A program made the translations under genes and the position numbers. Below, piece by piece: positions 12,669 through 22,345 of a stretch of 58,845 nt of DNA; the stretch's first letter is position 1, and every line of letters starts with the position of its first letter. The stretch is from an uncultured Stenotrophomonas sp. (GTDB lineage: Bacteria > Pseudomonadota > Gammaproteobacteria > Xanthomonadales > Xanthomonadaceae): assembly GCA_913775725.1 (NCBI GenBank), contig CAJYNG010000012.1:1-58845 (forward strand), read 5' to 3'. A model generated the notes under the pieces. The model was not told where the DNA came from. It saw only the letters and a program-made list of their open reading frames with translations, and did not search any database.

Positions 12669-12709
12669 GGGGTCAGATCCGTTTTCCTGCGGAAAACGGA
12701 TCTGACCCC
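12669..12709. repeat. GGGGTCAGATCC palindrome, copy 1
   Basis: A 41-nt near-perfect palindrome with GGGGTCAGATCC arms and a short loop. It is one of six copies in the window, all outside intact genes. Confidence 0.85.
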
Positions 12710-12723
12710 GGAAGCGATGCAGC

Positions 12724-12747
12724 TGTTGCTGTTGCTGTTGCTCTTGC
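12724..12747. repeat. Hexanucleotide microsatellite (GTTGCT)n
   Basis: Three exact GTTGCT units plus one CTTGCT variant, the reverse complement of the AGCAAC unit. It lies 45 bases left of cruciform element B. Confidence 0.85.
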
Positions 12748-12791
12748 TCTTCCTTCTTCAATCCGGGGTGGACGCGCACGGAAATTTTCCG

Positions 12792-12897
12792 TGGCCGGGA
12801 GGGTGGGCTGCGCAGGGGCGTGAGCCGCATGGATGCGGCGACCGAGCCTACAAGGACGTATTCACGGCGTCCCCTGCGCAGCCCACCCTCTCGGCCA
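12792..12897 (-). repeat. Cruciform element B (27-nt arms, 52-nt core)
   Basis: The arms 12792-12818 and 12871-12897 are inverted repeats with one mismatch. The 52-nt core (12819-12870), read on the minus strand, begins ACGCCGTGAATACGTCCTTG and ends with a CCGCATCCATGCGG hairpin. It aligns without gaps to the cores of elements A and C. Confidence 0.85.
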
Positions 12898-12973
12898 ACC
12901 CTCAGTAACCCAGCGCTTCGACCGACCACCCCGAGGGGCTTCGCCGTTGGCTGGATATCCAGATACCCCGTAA

Positions 12974-13005
12974 ACGAAAACGCCCCAGCGCAGGGCCAGG
13001 GCGTT
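12974..13005 (-). terminator. Rho-independent terminator of the PAS-containing MCP
   Basis: On the minus strand an AACGCCC / GGGCGTT stem is followed by TTTTCGTTT, 25 bases after the stop codon. Confidence 0.75.
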
Positions 13006-13029
13006 CTCGTACCTCAGGTCAGGCAGGCA

Positions 13030-15408
13030 TCAGAATTCCTGCCAGTCTCCGTCGGCCAGTTCGGTGGCCATCGGGCGACCACCCGCCATGCGGCGGGCCG
13101 GCGGTGCGACCGGTGCCGGGGCGATCGGCGCAGTGGCTCGCGGGGCCGGGGCAGCGGCGACGCGCGGGGTGGCCACAACCTCGGCTTCGTCGACCACGAA
13201 GATCGACACAGCCTCGCTGAGATGGCCGGCCTGTTCTTCCATTGCACGTGCGGCGGCGGTGGCTTCCTCCACCAGCGCGGCGTTCTGCTGGGTGGTCTCG
13301 TCCATCTGCACCACGGTCTGGTTGACCTGTTCGATGCCGGCGCTCTGTTCCTGAGAAGCCGCAGAGATCTCGGCCATGATGTCGGTTACGCGCTGCACCG
13401 AGGCGACGATCTCGCCCATGGTCGCGCCGGCCTTGTGCACCAGCGCCGAGCCGTCATTGACCTTGCCGACGGAGTCGTCGATCAGGCCCTTGATCTCCTT
13501 GGCGGCGGCCGCCGAGCGCTGGGCGAGGGTGCGCACTTCGCTGGCAACCACGGCAAAGCCACGGCCCTGTTCACCGGCACGGGCGGCTTCCACCGCGGCG
13601 TTCAGCGCCAGGATGTTGGTCTGGAAGGCGATGCCGTCGATGACCGAGATGATCTCGGCGATCTTCTTCGACGAGGCCTGGATGGCCGACATGGTGGTGA
13701 CCACCTGGCCGACCACCTCGCCACCCTGCGAGGCGACACCGTGCGCGCCGATGGCGAGCTGGTTGGCCTGGCGGGCGTGCTCGGCGTTCTGGCGCACGGT
13801 GGAGGTCAGTTCCTCCATAGAGGCGGCGGTCTCTTCCAGGTTGGCGGCCTGCTGCTCGGTGCGGCGTGACAGGTCGCTGTTGCCGGAGGCGATTTCGCCG
13901 GCGGCCGAGCTGATCGCGCGGCTGGACTGCTTGATGCGGGTGACGATCTCGCTGAGCTGCGCGGCGGTGGCGTTGGCGTCGTCGCGCATGCGGGCGAACA
14001 CGCCCTGGTAGTCGCCATGCATGCGCACGGTCAGGTCGCCCTGCGACAGCGCGGCGAGCAGGCCGGAGATCTGTTCGATGCTGCCAGCGTTGGCGTCGAG
14101 CAGGCCATTGATCTGCTGGGCCAGCTGCAGGAAGAAGCCTTCCTTGTCGCTGGAATCGATACGGCCGGACAGGTCGCCGGCGGCTGCCTGGGCGATCACG
14201 CGTGCCACTTCGGCTTCCACCTGCGCTTCCTGGGTGCGGTCGCGCCATTCCACCACGTAGCCGACGGTGTCGCCGCCTTCATTGCGGATGGTCGAGACGA
14301 CCTGGGCGAACTGGGCGTCGCCGTACTGCATCGGGCGACGGGCCACGCCGTGTGCCTTCAGGTTGCCCAGCAGGGTCTGGTCCATCTCGCCGCGGTGTTC
14401 AAGCACGGTGACCGGCTTGCCGATCAGCGAAGCCTGCGCATCGAAGTCCGGCAGGTCGCGGCGCACGTCGTCCTGGTACTGGCTCAGGGTCTGCTGCAGG
14501 GCGCGGTTGCTGTAGACGATGGTGTTGCTGGTGTCGGTCAGGTACACGCCGGTGGAGCTGTAATCCAGTGCCGTGCGGATGCGCAGGTTCTCGCGCGCCA
14601 CGGCCTGGTCGGTTTCGATGCGCTCGCGCAGGTCGCGCTGCATGCGCTGCATGGCCTGCATCAGTTCGCCCACTTCATCCTGGCGGCTGACGTCGATGTG
14701 GCCATCGAGCTTGCCGCCGGCCACGTCGTTGGCAACCGACACGGCGCCGCGCACGCTGCCGACAAGGGCGCGGGCGAACAGCCAGACCAGCACCAGGCCG
14801 AGCGCGGCGCCGCCCAGCAGGGCGATCACGGTCAGTACGGCCGAGGCGGAATAGGTGGATTCGGCCTCTTCGCGCGAGGCGCGGGCGAGGCGGTTGTCTT
14901 CGGCGATGAGGGCTTCCAGCGCCGAGGCAGCCTTGCGGTGCTTGGTACGGGTCTCGCCGACGAAGGTATCGATGGCGTCGTCCGGCAGGTCCAGTTCCAG
15001 CATCTCGGTGACGCTGTCATAGGAGGCCAGAGCGTCCTTCCACTCCTTGGCGAAGGTGTCGAACAGCTTCTTCTGCTGTGCGTTGTCGACCAATGCCGGG
15101 TAGCCCTTGATCGACTTGTCCATGCTCTCGCGCAGCTCGACGGTCTGCTTGCGTGCATCAGCCTTGACGTCGTCGCTGGCGCGGATCAGCTGCTGGTAGG
15201 CGGCGTTGCGGTATTCACCCAGCATGCCGCGCATCTCGCCGGCCATGCGGATGCTCTCCATGCGCGAACCGGCCAACTCGGTGGTGACATTGTTCAGCGA
15301 GTGCAGGCCGCGATAGGCGACGATGCCCTGCAGCAGCATCACCAGCAGGAGGACGCCGAAGGTCAGCAGCAGCTTCGGCATCAGTTTTAGGTTGTTGATC
15401 CACGGCAT
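13030..15408 (-). CDS. Methyl-accepting chemotaxis protein with four-helix-bundle sensor and PAS domain
   Basis: A 792-residue receptor: TM1 at about 10-30, a helical periplasmic domain (4HB type) at about 35-185, TM2 at about 190-212, HAMP, then a cytoplasmic PAS-like domain at about 285-385 ([21 protein letters not shown]...[11 protein letters not shown]), a second HAMP-like linker, and the signalling hairpin. It ends GDWQEF, a CheR/CheB tether. The extra PAS suggests a second, intracellular input such as redox or a small ligand, which is inferred. No convincing FliA promoter precedes it, and a terminator separates it from the upstream exported-protein gene. Confidence 0.92.
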   Translation of the reverse strand: MPWINNLKLMPKLLLTFGVLLLVMLLQGIVAYRGLHSLNNVTTELAGSRMESIRMAGEMRGMLGEYRNAAYQQLIRASDDVKADARKQTVELRESMDKSIKGYPALVDNAQQKKLFDTFAKEWKDALASYDSVTEMLELDLPDDAIDTFVGETRTKHRKAASALEALIAEDNRLARASREEAESTYSASAVLTVIALLGGAALGLVLVWLFARALVGSVRGAVSVANDVAGGKLDGHIDVSRQDEVGELMQAMQRMQRDLRERIETDQAVARENLRIRTALDYSSTGVYLTDTSNTIVYSNRALQQTLSQYQDDVRRDLPDFDAQASLIGKPVTVLEHRGEMDQTLLGNLKAHGVARRPMQYGDAQFAQVVSTIRNEGGDTVGYVVEWRDRTQEAQVEAEVARVIAQAAAGDLSGRIDSSDKEGFFLQLAQQINGLLDANAGSIEQISGLLAALSQGDLTVRMHGDYQGVFARMRDDANATAAQLSEIVTRIKQSSRAISSAAGEIASGNSDLSRRTEQQAANLEETAASMEELTSTVRQNAEHARQANQLAIGAHGVASQGGEVVGQVVTTMSAIQASSKKIAEIISVIDGIAFQTNILALNAAVEAARAGEQGRGFAVVASEVRTLAQRSAAAAKEIKGLIDDSVGKVNDGSALVHKAGATMGEIVASVQRVTDIMAEISAASQEQSAGIEQVNQTVVQMDETTQQNAALVEEATAAARAMEEQAGHLSEAVSIFVVDEAEVVATPRVAAAPAPRATAPIAPAPVAPPARRMAGGRPMATELADGDWQEF

Positions 15409-15464
15409 GGGCGTTGCGAGCTCCTAAGGCAGACGCGCCCGGGCATCGGGCCCGGTTGCAGCAG

Positions 15465-15496
15465 AAACCACGCCGGCGCGAAGTCCGGCGTGGTTC
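15465..15496 (-). terminator. Terminator of the exported-protein gene
   Basis: An AACCACGCCGG / CCGGCGTGGTT stem (15466-15476 and 15485-15495) lies 14 bases after the stop of the gene at 15510. The T tract on the minus strand is short. Confidence 0.65.
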
Positions 15497-15509
15497 GACG
15501 GACGGCGGA

Positions 15510-15893
15510 TTACTTGATGTTGGCCAGCTTCAGGCCAGCCGGCGAGCTGACTTCGATTTCCGCACGCGAGGCGTCGCGCTGGATCTTGCCGATCACGCAC
15601 ACGGTCTTGCCTTCCAGGGTTTCCAGCGGGAAGGAGAACTTGCCGCGGTTCTCGCCGGCGATGCGGGCCGAGAAGGTGTGGCGCGGGAAGGCGCCGCCCA
15701 TGTACAGGAAGGTCGGCTGGCCTTCGGAACCTTCTGCGTAGCGGGCCTTTTCAACCTTGCCGCAGACCATGCCGTCCTTGCCGACCGAGCGCGGGGCCAG
15801 TTCCGGCGGGATCATGTCGGCCGACTGGGCGAACGCGGCGGAAGCGGTGGTGGCCAGGACAGCGGCCGAAACGAACGCAAGCAGGGACTTCAT
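15510..15893 (-). CDS. Exported protein of unknown function, FliA-linked
   Basis: A 127-residue protein with a signal peptide (MKSLLAFVSAAVLATTASAAFA, cleaved near residue 23). The mature part has two cysteines, C44 (GMVCGKVEKA) and C99 (KTVCVIGKIQ), which could form a disulphide. The pattern VCGKVxxA...GKTVCVIGKI suggests an OB-fold-like periplasmic domain, an inference from pattern only. It sits between cheW and two MCPs and has its own sigma-28-like promoter and terminator, so it is probably expressed with the motility regulon. I cannot name a family. Confidence 0.75.
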   Translation of the reverse strand: MKSLLAFVSAAVLATTASAAFAQSADMIPPELAPRSVGKDGMVCGKVEKARYAEGSEGQPTFLYMGGAFPRHTFSARIAGENRGKFSFPLETLEGKTVCVIGKIQRDASRAEIEVSSPAGLKLANIK

Positions 15894-15965
15894 CGAGGTG
15901 TATCTCCGGGGATGGTGATGGTCGTTCCGGTTCTGCGCGCTCCTGCGCGACCGGCTTCTGTCCCC

Positions 15966-15992
15966 CTATCGGCACTGCCGGAGGGAACTGAA
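15966..15992 (-). promoter_or_regulatory. Sigma-28-like promoter of the exported-protein gene
   Basis: On the minus strand TTCAGTTC, 11 bases, then GCCGATAG: one mismatch from the -10 consensus, with a moderate -35. It lies 73 bases before the ATG. Confidence 0.55.
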
Positions 15993-16029
15993 GGGTTTTG
16001 TGACCAGAACGTGAAGCAGGTCCGTTCGA

Positions 16030-16521
16030 TCAGGCAGCGGCGTCTTCAACGACGTTGGCCTGGCCCATGTCGGCGCTGTCCAGCAGGGTCTCGATGTCGA
16101 GCAGGATCAGCATGCGATCGTCCTGGGTGCCGATGCCGGAGATGAAGCGGGTATCGACGGCGGCGCCGAATTCCGGGGTCGGGCGGATCTGCTCGGCCGA
16201 CAGCGGGATCACGTCCGAGACGCTGTCGACCACGATGCCGACCACGCGGTCTTCCACGTTCAGCACGATCATCACGGTGAAGGCGTCGTAGCGGGCATCG
16301 TCCAGGCGCAGCTTCAGGCGCAGGTCGATGACCGGGACGATGGTACCGCGCAGGTTGATCACACCCTTGATGTAGTCCGGCGCATCCGGCACCCGGGTGA
16401 CCGCGTCATAGCCGCGGATTTCCTGCACCTTGAGGATGTCCACGCCGTAGTGCTCGGCACCGAGGGTGAAGCTGAGGAATTCGCCACCGGCGTTGGCGGT
16501 GGAGCTGGTCTTGTCGTTCAT
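16030..16521 (-). CDS. cheW: Chemotaxis coupling protein
   Basis: CheW bridges MCP tips and CheA in the signalling array. The 163-residue single-domain protein has the usual landmarks: [21 protein letters not shown], the [13 protein letters not shown] strand and DSVSDVI. It is monocistronic with an excellent FliA-like promoter at 16564-16590. A SMAG repeat and a GGGGTCAG palindrome lie between it and ycgR. It probably serves the adjacent MCPs and either or both CheA proteins. Confidence 0.95.
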   Translation of the reverse strand: MNDKTSSTANAGGEFLSFTLGAEHYGVDILKVQEIRGYDAVTRVPDAPDYIKGVINLRGTIVPVIDLRLKLRLDDARYDAFTVMIVLNVEDRVVGIVVDSVSDVIPLSAEQIRPTPEFGAAVDTRFISGIGTQDDRMLILLDIETLLDSADMGQANVVEDAAA

Positions 16522-16563
16522 CGAGGGGTCCTGGTTCTGCCGGAAGTCCCGGTGTCAGGCTCG

Positions 16564-16590
16564 ATATCGGCCCCTTGGTGGGGGACTTTA
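16564..16590 (-). promoter_or_regulatory. Sigma-28 promoter of cheW
   Basis: On the minus strand TAAAGTCC, 11 bases, then GCCGATAT. Both boxes match the FliA consensus closely, 43 bases before the cheW ATG. Confidence 0.8.
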
Positions 16591-16616
16591 GGTGTGGCGC
16601 CCGGGGCATCGTGGAT

Positions 16617-16655
16617 GGGGTCAGATCCCTTTTCAGGGAAGAGGGATCTGACCCC
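16617..16655. repeat. GGGGTCAGATCC palindrome, copy 2
   Basis: A 39-nt palindrome with GGGGTCAGATCCCT arms, between ycgR and the cheW promoter. Confidence 0.85.
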
Positions 16656-16672
16656 GGCATGCGTTCCAGGGT

Positions 16673-16695
16673 TGCCGGCCAGCGGCCGGCACTAC
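16673..16695 (-). repeat. SMAG-type GTAG palindrome
   Basis: On the minus strand GTAG precedes TGCCGGCC-GC-TGGCCGGCA, the same sequence as the copy after acnB. It lies 14 bases after the ycgR stop. Confidence 0.8.
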
Positions 16696-16708
16696 CGGCC
16701 GGGCGGCC

Positions 16709-17482
16709 CTACAGCTCGCCGTTGCGGCGCGCCTTGCGCTGGCGGTCGATGCGGAAGATGTAGCGCTGGATGGCACTGTCGGCGCCACGGGGCAGGGTGT
16801 CGAAGCGCATGCCCACGCGCTTGATCTCGATGCCGTTGGGTTGGCGCTGCGGCAGCAGGTTGCAGACGACCAGCTCGATCTCCAGATCCGGGCCGTCGGG
16901 CAGGGACAGCACCGCCGGGTAGCGCTTCTGCAGGCTGAACACCGCGCAGTCGGTTGGCACGGCCACCGCCAGTCCGCCGCCACTGATGTCCACCACCCGC
17001 ATCGACAGCGCCTCGGCGCGGCTCTCGCGGGCGGGGATCAGCAGCTGGGGCGAATCGGTGACTGGCGTCTCCAGCCGGTACATCTCACGTCGTTGCAGAT
17101 GGACCAGCTCGTCCGGCAAAGAGGCGCGGAAGGCGACGTGGCCGTCGTTGTCCACACGCTGCAGTGCCTGCAGGCGGAACCGCACCAGCACGCGTTCGAG
17201 CTGGGCGAAGCACAGCAGATGGTCGGCCTGCTCGGCGGCGCGGTTGGACGCTTCCTGCGGGCTGCCATCGAGCAGCAGGGTGTCTTCGTCGTCGTCGAGC
17301 TCCAGCAGCGCGGTCGGGAATGAACGGTCGCGGCCGTCAATATGCGCATTGATCAGTGATCGCTGGTCGATCAGCGACCGCAGCAGCTGCCGCAGCTGGC
17401 GCGGATTTCGGACCAGGAAACGTTCGTCAGCGGCATCAGCCGCGTGGACATCATGCACTGCAGTGTCGTTGCCGTCGGACAT
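16709..17482 (-). CDS. ycgR: c-di-GMP-responsive flagellar brake protein
   Basis: YcgR slows flagellar motors when c-di-GMP is high. This 257-residue protein has an N-terminal YcgR domain ([19 protein letters not shown]...[17 protein letters not shown]) and a C-terminal PilZ domain with both ligand motifs intact: RxxxR in REMYR and D-x-S-x-x-G in DISGGG. The ATG at 17480-17482 (MSDGNDTAV) is chosen; a GTG at 17548 would add 22 residues, and neither has a strong ribosome site. It lies among chemotaxis genes beside an MCP. Confidence 0.88.
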   Translation of the reverse strand: MSDGNDTAVHDVHAADAADERFLVRNPRQLRQLLRSLIDQRSLINAHIDGRDRSFPTALLELDDDEDTLLLDGSPQEASNRAAEQADHLLCFAQLERVLVRFRLQALQRVDNDGHVAFRASLPDELVHLQRREMYRLETPVTDSPQLLIPARESRAEALSMRVVDISGGGLAVAVPTDCAVFSLQKRYPAVLSLPDGPDLEIELVVCNLLPQRQPNGIEIKRVGMRFDTLPRGADSAIQRYIFRIDRQRKARRNGEL

Positions 17483-17605
17483 GGAATCTACGGTCAGGGG
17501 CGGGCGCCAGCACGCGTTGGCGCGAGGCTCGATGGGGATATCGGCCACTGTGCCGGATTATGAAGTGAGAATTGCATCACTTTCCATGCGTCCGGGGTCG
17601 CGTAA

Positions 17606-17645
17606 GGGGTCAGATCCCTCTCCCGCGGGAAAGGGATCTGACCCC
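17606..17645. repeat. GGGGTCAGATCC palindrome, copy 3
   Basis: A 40-nt palindrome between ycgR and the third MCP gene, 31 bases beyond that MCP's stop codon. Confidence 0.85.
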
Positions 17646-17676
17646 GTGGTTCTGCGCGGATGCCTTCCGCGTGGGG

Positions 17677-19926
17677 TCAGAACTCCTGCCAGTCGCCGTC
17701 CGCAGCCAGCGCGGGCTGCGCCGCCGATGCACGCAGCGGGCGTTTGGGGGCGGGTCTGGCAGCCGGCGCGGCGGCCGCCACCTGGCGCGGTAGCGGAGCA
17801 GTGGTCAGGCGTGCCGGCGCGACGGTGGCGCCCTGTGACGCCAGCTGGAAGCGGGCCACGGCTTCACCCAGCTGCACGGCCTGGTCTTCCATTGCACGCG
17901 CGGCAGCTGTGGCTTCCTCCACCAGCGCGGCGTTCTGCTGGGTGGTTTCGTCCATCTGCACCACGGTCTGGTTGACCTGCTCGATGCCGGCGCTCTGTTC
18001 CTGCGAGGCCGCAGAGATCTCAGCCATGATGTCGGTCACGCGCTGCACCGAGGCGACGATCTCGCCCATGGTGCTGCCGGCCTGATGGACCAGGCTCGAG
18101 CCCTCGGCGACCTTGCCGACCGAATCATCGATCAGACCCTTGATTTCCTTGGCGGCAGCGGCCGAGCGCTGGGCGAGGGTACGCACTTCGCTGGCGACCA
18201 CGGCGAAGCCGCGGCCCTGTTCACCGGCACGCGCGGCTTCCACCGCGGCGTTCAGCGCCAGGATGTTGGTCTGGAACGCGATGCCGTCGATGACCGAGAT
18301 GATCTCGGCGATCTTCTTCGACGAGGCTTCGATGGCCGACATGGTGCTGACCACCTGGCCGACCACTTCACCGCCCTGCGAGGCCACGCCATGCGCGCCG
18401 ATGGCGAGCTGGTTGGCCTGGCGGGCGTGTTCGGCGTTCTGGCGCACGGTGGAGGTCAGTTCCTCCATCGAGGCGGCGGTTTCTTCCAGATTGGCGGCCT
18501 GCTGTTCGGTGCGGCGTGACAGGTCGCTGTTGCCCGAAGCAATCTCACCGGCAGCCAGGGTGATGCTGCCGGCACTGGCCTGGATCTGGCCGACGATCTG
18601 GGTCAGCTGGGTGACGGTGGTGTTGGCATCGTCACGCATGCGTGCGAACACGCCGTTGAACTGGCCGTCCATGCGTGCGGTCAGGTCGCCGGCGGCGATC
18701 GACTGCAGCAGCTGCGAGAGCTGGCCGAGGTTGCCATCGGCCACCTGCATCATGCTGTTGAGCTGCTCGATCATCACGCGGAAGTCGTGATCGAAACGCT
18801 GCGCATCCCCGCGCTGGCTGAAGTCGCCGGCGGCGGCGGCCGAGGCCAGCTGCTGGATCTGCGTGTTGATGGCCAGCAGGCTGGCCTTGGCCGCATCCAT
18901 CGACTCGTGCAGGATTGCGCGGCTGCCCGGCAGGCGGCGTGCGTCCGGGGTGAGGTTGCCGGTGGCGTACTGGTTGAGCACGTCGATGGCGTCGCGGATT
19001 GCGTCCAGGTGCTCGAAGATCACGGTATTGATGCCGCCGGCCAGCTGGCCATAGACGCCCGGGAAGTCTTCCGGGATGCGGTGGCTGATGTCCGGGCCAG
19101 CGTGCATCTGTGCCATCAGCTGGGTCTGTTCGCTGAAACGGCGAAGCATTGCGGTCATCTCGGCCGTGGCGGCCAGCATCTTGCCGGCTTCGTCCTTGCT
19201 GGTGGCCTGGGTGCTGACGCTGAGGTCGCCGCGGGCAACCGCCTGGATGGCATGCACGGCCTTGCCCAGCGGGCCAGTGACGGCGCGCGAGATGACCACG
19301 GCCAGCGTAGCGGCCACCAGCGACAGCAGCACGATGCAGCCGATGATGGCAATCATGCTGGTGCGGTGGGTGGCATTGGCAGCGGCGATCTTGCCGTCCA
19401 TCAGGCCGGCGATGTGGGTGCCGAGGGTCTTCATCGCGGCGAACAGGTCACGACGGGCCGGGCGCGACTGTTCGTCGGAGATCTGTTGTGCCAAGGCACC
19501 GTCGCCGGCGGCCACGGCCTCGCGCATCGCCTTGTTGGCGGCGAAATAGCGTTCCAGCTGCACGTTGGCCGCGCGATAGAGTTCGCGCTCCTTGTCCAGT
19601 GCCGGCAGCGCCGAGTACGCGGCCAGCTCGTCATGCACGGCCTTGGCGGTGTCGTCCATGCGCTTGTTGTAGTCGATGACCTTCTCCGGCTGATCGAGCA
19701 TGCTCAGCAGGGCCAGTTCGTAGGTGCGGAACTCGCCCAGCTGCGAGCGTGCTTCGCCCAGATGCTGGACCGACGGAATATCGTTGCTGGCCATCTCGCC
19801 CAACTGACTGTTGGCCTCGCTCAGGCGGACCAGGGCGAAGGCGCCGAGGACCAGGGTCATCAACGTGGTGAGGGTGAACCCCACGGCCAGCTTGCGGGCG
19901 ATGGGCAGATCTTGGAACCACTTCAT
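17677..19926 (-). CDS. Methyl-accepting chemotaxis protein with four-helix-bundle sensor
   Basis: A 749-residue receptor: TM1 at about 10-30, a helical periplasmic domain at about 35-188 (4HB type), TM2 at about 190-212 ([21 protein letters not shown]), HAMP, a second HAMP-like region, and the conserved signalling hairpin [20 protein letters not shown]. It ends DGDWQEF. The ATG at 19924-19926 ([13 protein letters not shown]) has GGAG upstream; the longer frame is rejected. A FliA-like promoter lies at 20035-20061. The DNA of the signalling part is almost the same as in the two other MCPs. Confidence 0.93.
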   Translation of the reverse strand: MKWFQDLPIARKLAVGFTLTTLMTLVLGAFALVRLSEANSQLGEMASNDIPSVQHLGEARSQLGEFRTYELALLSMLDQPEKVIDYNKRMDDTAKAVHDELAAYSALPALDKERELYRAANVQLERYFAANKAMREAVAAGDGALAQQISDEQSRPARRDLFAAMKTLGTHIAGLMDGKIAAANATHRTSMIAIIGCIVLLSLVAATLAVVISRAVTGPLGKAVHAIQAVARGDLSVSTQATSKDEAGKMLAATAEMTAMLRRFSEQTQLMAQMHAGPDISHRIPEDFPGVYGQLAGGINTVIFEHLDAIRDAIDVLNQYATGNLTPDARRLPGSRAILHESMDAAKASLLAINTQIQQLASAAAAGDFSQRGDAQRFDHDFRVMIEQLNSMMQVADGNLGQLSQLLQSIAAGDLTARMDGQFNGVFARMRDDANTTVTQLTQIVGQIQASAGSITLAAGEIASGNSDLSRRTEQQAANLEETAASMEELTSTVRQNAEHARQANQLAIGAHGVASQGGEVVGQVVSTMSAIEASSKKIAEIISVIDGIAFQTNILALNAAVEAARAGEQGRGFAVVASEVRTLAQRSAAAAKEIKGLIDDSVGKVAEGSSLVHQAGSTMGEIVASVQRVTDIMAEISAASQEQSAGIEQVNQTVVQMDETTQQNAALVEEATAAARAMEDQAVQLGEAVARFQLASQGATVAPARLTTAPLPRQVAAAAPAARPAPKRPLRASAAQPALAADGDWQEF

Positions 19927-20034
19927 GCAGGGTGCTCCAGGTGGGCAGGGTGCCGACGTCGGTGCGTCGGCTGGGGGTGGTTGCAGAGCGAACGGGGGTG
20001 CCCGGTGGGGTTCGGTGACGGCCGTCAAAGCGAG

Positions 20035-20061
20035 ATAGCGGCGTGCTGCGGGCGGACTTTA
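20035..20061 (-). promoter_or_regulatory. Sigma-28-like promoter of the third MCP
   Basis: On the minus strand TAAAGTCC, 11 bases, then GCCGCTAT. The -35 is strong and the -10 has mismatches. The leader would be about 100 bases. Confidence 0.6.
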
Positions 20062-20198
20062 TGGACGCAGATCACATTCGGTTGCGTAGGGAAGACGACG
20101 CGAAAGTGCTGCAGTGGCGGGGCTTGCGCTTGGGTGACGTGGCTGCGCCCGAAACCATCGCGTCGACGGAGTTCACGGAATGCGGAGCGCTGTGGGTC

Positions 20199-20237
20199 GG
20201 GGTCAGATCCCTGTCCGCAGGAAAGGGATCTGACCCC
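20199..20237. repeat. GGGGTCAGATCC palindrome, copy 4
   Basis: A 39-nt palindrome with GGGGTCAGATCCCT arms in the cheA-MCP gap. Confidence 0.85.
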
Positions 20238-20255
20238 TTGGCAGGGAGCACGCAA

Positions 20256-20285
20256 ACAAAAACCGCCGCCCCGAAGGGCAGCGGT
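20256..20285 (-). terminator. Rho-independent terminator after cheA
   Basis: On the minus strand ACCGCTGCCC-TTCG-GGGCGGCGGT is followed by TTTTTG: a UUCG-type loop with one T-G pair. It lies 23 bases past the cheA stop. Confidence 0.88.
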
Positions 20286-20308
20286 CCAATACACGCATGC
20301 GGTGTGAA

Positions 20309-22300
20309 TCAGGCGGCCTGCGGCATCCGCAGCGAGCGCACCAGCCCGCCGATGTCGACGATCAGGGCCACGCGGCCGTCGCCGAGGATGGTGGCACCGG
20401 ACACCCCGCCGATGCGGCGGTAGTTGTTCTCGATGTTCTTCACCACCACCTGTTGCTGACCGACCAGCTCGTCCACTTCCAATGCGATCTTCTGGCCATC
20501 GCCTTCGACCACCACCACCAGCGATTCACTGCCCGGCGCACGGTTGCCGTAGCCGTAGTACTCGCTCAGCGACAGGATCGGCAGGTACTCGCCACGCACA
20601 CGCAGTACGCGGCCTTCGCCGGCCATGCTGCGGATGTCCTCGGCCTGCGGCTGCAACGCCTCAAGCACATAAGCCAGCGGCAGGATCAGGGTTTCGCCCG
20701 CCACTGCCACGGTCATGCCATCGAGGATGGCCAGGGTCAGCGGCAGACGGATCAGCGTGCGCGTACCAGCACCAAGGCTGCTTTCGATCTGCACCTCGCC
20801 ACCCAGCGCCTGGATGTTGCGGCGGACCACGTCCATGCCGACGCCGCGGCCTGACAGATCGGTGACTGCATCGGCGGTGGAGAAGCCAGGCTGGAAGATC
20901 AGGTCCCAGACCTGCGAATCGGTCGGGTTGTCCGGCACGGCCAGGCCGCGTTCGTGGGCCTTGGCCAGGATCTTGGCGCGGTCGAGGCCGCGACCGTCGT
21001 CGCTGACTTCGATGACGATGTGGCCGCCCTGATGCGAGGCGGCCAGGGTGATCGTGCCGGTCTCGTCCTTGCCTGCGCCGCGACGCACGTCGGGCATTTC
21101 CAGGCCATGGTCGATCGAGTTGCGCACCAGATGCACCAGCGGGTCGGCGATCTTCTCGATCAGGCCCTTGTCCAGTTCCGTGCCTTCGCCGACGGTGCGC
21201 AGGCGGACCTGCTTGCCGAGGCGGCTGGACAGGTCGCGGACCAGGCGCGGGAAGCGGCGGAACACCGCATCGACCGGCAGCATGCGCACGCCGATCACTG
21301 CTTCCTGCAGGTCGCGGGTGTTGCGTTCAAGCTGGTCCAGGCCGGCGAACAGGCTCTCGGCGTGGACCGGGTCCAGTGCATGCGAGACCTGCTTGAGCAT
21401 GGCCTGGGTGATGACCAGTTCGCCGACCAGATTGATCAGCGCATCGACCTTGTCGACGCTGACGCGGATCGAGGTTTCGGCTTCCTGGCCGCCACCGCTG
21501 CTGGCAGCGGCGGCAGGTGCCGCCGGTACAACGGCAGCCGGTGTGGAAGGGGCGGATGTAGCAGCAGGTGCCTCGGTGGCCAGGCTCGGCGGCGCGGCCG
21601 GACGGATGTCCAGTTCGCAGTCGTCCAGCACCCACGCAAAGGTGTCTTCGATCTTGCTGCGCGGCACCTTGCCGACCAGGCCCAGATCCCACGCCAGATG
21701 GGCCTCGAGCGGGTCGAGCTGGGCGAAACCCGGCAGGCGTTCCATGCGCGCGGCGACCTGCAGCGAACCGAGGTGTTCCAGTTCGCGGATGATGCGCAGC
21801 GGGTCGTTGCCGCTCATGAACAGCGACGGTGCTGGGGTGAAGCCGATCTGCCAGGCTTCCGGCGTGTCGTCCACCTTGGCCGTGACGGCAGCGGGGGCGC
21901 TGGGTGCGGCCTGGCCGGAAAGCACTGCTTCCAGGCGCGCCTTCACCGCAGCGACCGCAGCGGGATCGGCGGCCTGGCCGTGTTCGGCTTCGCGCAGCAG
22001 GGCGCGCAGCACGTCCACCGAGGACAGCATGGCGTCGACGGCGTGGCCTTCCAATGCCCGCTTGCCGGCACGCAGCTCATCGAGCAGCGTTTCCAGCACG
22101 TGGGTCAGGCCGGCGATGGCATCGAAGCCGAAGGTGCCGGCGCCGCCCTTGATCGAGTGGGCGGCGCGGAACACCGAATTGATGATCTCCGCGTCCTGCT
22201 GCCCCGATTCCAGGGCCAGCAGGCCAGCCTCCATCGCGTCGAGGCCTTCGCGGCTCTCCTCGAAGAAGGTGGCGTGGAAGCGTTGCAGGTCCATGCTCAT
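20309..22300 (-). CDS. cheA: Chemotaxis histidine kinase CheA, second copy
   Basis: A 663-residue kinase. The N-terminal HPt has the phosphorylated H48 in AAHSIKGGAGTFGF. A linker and P2-like region follow, then dimerisation and ATPase domains with N box HLVRNSIDHG, G boxes DDGRGLD and GRGVGMDV, and a CheW-like P5 (VGQQQVVVKNIE...ATILGDGRVALIVDI). It is the last gene of a STAS-cheY-cheA operon and lies next to MCPs, cheW and cheRDB, so it is likely the kinase of a second array or a co-kinase of the flagellar array. An alternative ATG two codons in is possible. Confidence 0.93.
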   Translation of the reverse strand: MSMDLQRFHATFFEESREGLDAMEAGLLALESGQQDAEIINSVFRAAHSIKGGAGTFGFDAIAGLTHVLETLLDELRAGKRALEGHAVDAMLSSVDVLRALLREAEHGQAADPAAVAAVKARLEAVLSGQAAPSAPAAVTAKVDDTPEAWQIGFTPAPSLFMSGNDPLRIIRELEHLGSLQVAARMERLPGFAQLDPLEAHLAWDLGLVGKVPRSKIEDTFAWVLDDCELDIRPAAPPSLATEAPAATSAPSTPAAVVPAAPAAAASSGGGQEAETSIRVSVDKVDALINLVGELVITQAMLKQVSHALDPVHAESLFAGLDQLERNTRDLQEAVIGVRMLPVDAVFRRFPRLVRDLSSRLGKQVRLRTVGEGTELDKGLIEKIADPLVHLVRNSIDHGLEMPDVRRGAGKDETGTITLAASHQGGHIVIEVSDDGRGLDRAKILAKAHERGLAVPDNPTDSQVWDLIFQPGFSTADAVTDLSGRGVGMDVVRRNIQALGGEVQIESSLGAGTRTLIRLPLTLAILDGMTVAVAGETLILPLAYVLEALQPQAEDIRSMAGEGRVLRVRGEYLPILSLSEYYGYGNRAPGSESLVVVVEGDGQKIALEVDELVGQQQVVVKNIENNYRRIGGVSGATILGDGRVALIVDIGGLVRSLRMPQAA

Positions 22301-22345
22301 GGCAGTGGTGGTCCGGAAGCGAAGAGGGGGAGCGGTGGCGGGCGA

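Larger units (their letters stand above)
19927..20308. other. 382-bp intergenic region between cheA and an MCP
   Basis: It contains the FliA-like promoter at 20035-20061, a GGGGTCAG palindrome (20199-20237) and the cheA terminator (20256-20285). No gene is supported. Confidence 0.7.

Noticed and set aside
16531-16560. A riboswitch or long structured leader before cheW
   Set aside because: The FliA-like promoter places the start close to the gene, and I see no conserved aptamer pattern, including for c-di-GMP.
19927-20028. Longer N-terminus for the third MCP starting at 20028
   Set aside because: The extra residues are proline-rich and precede the TM1 start. The ATG at 19926 has a good ribosome site and gives the usual MCP beginning.
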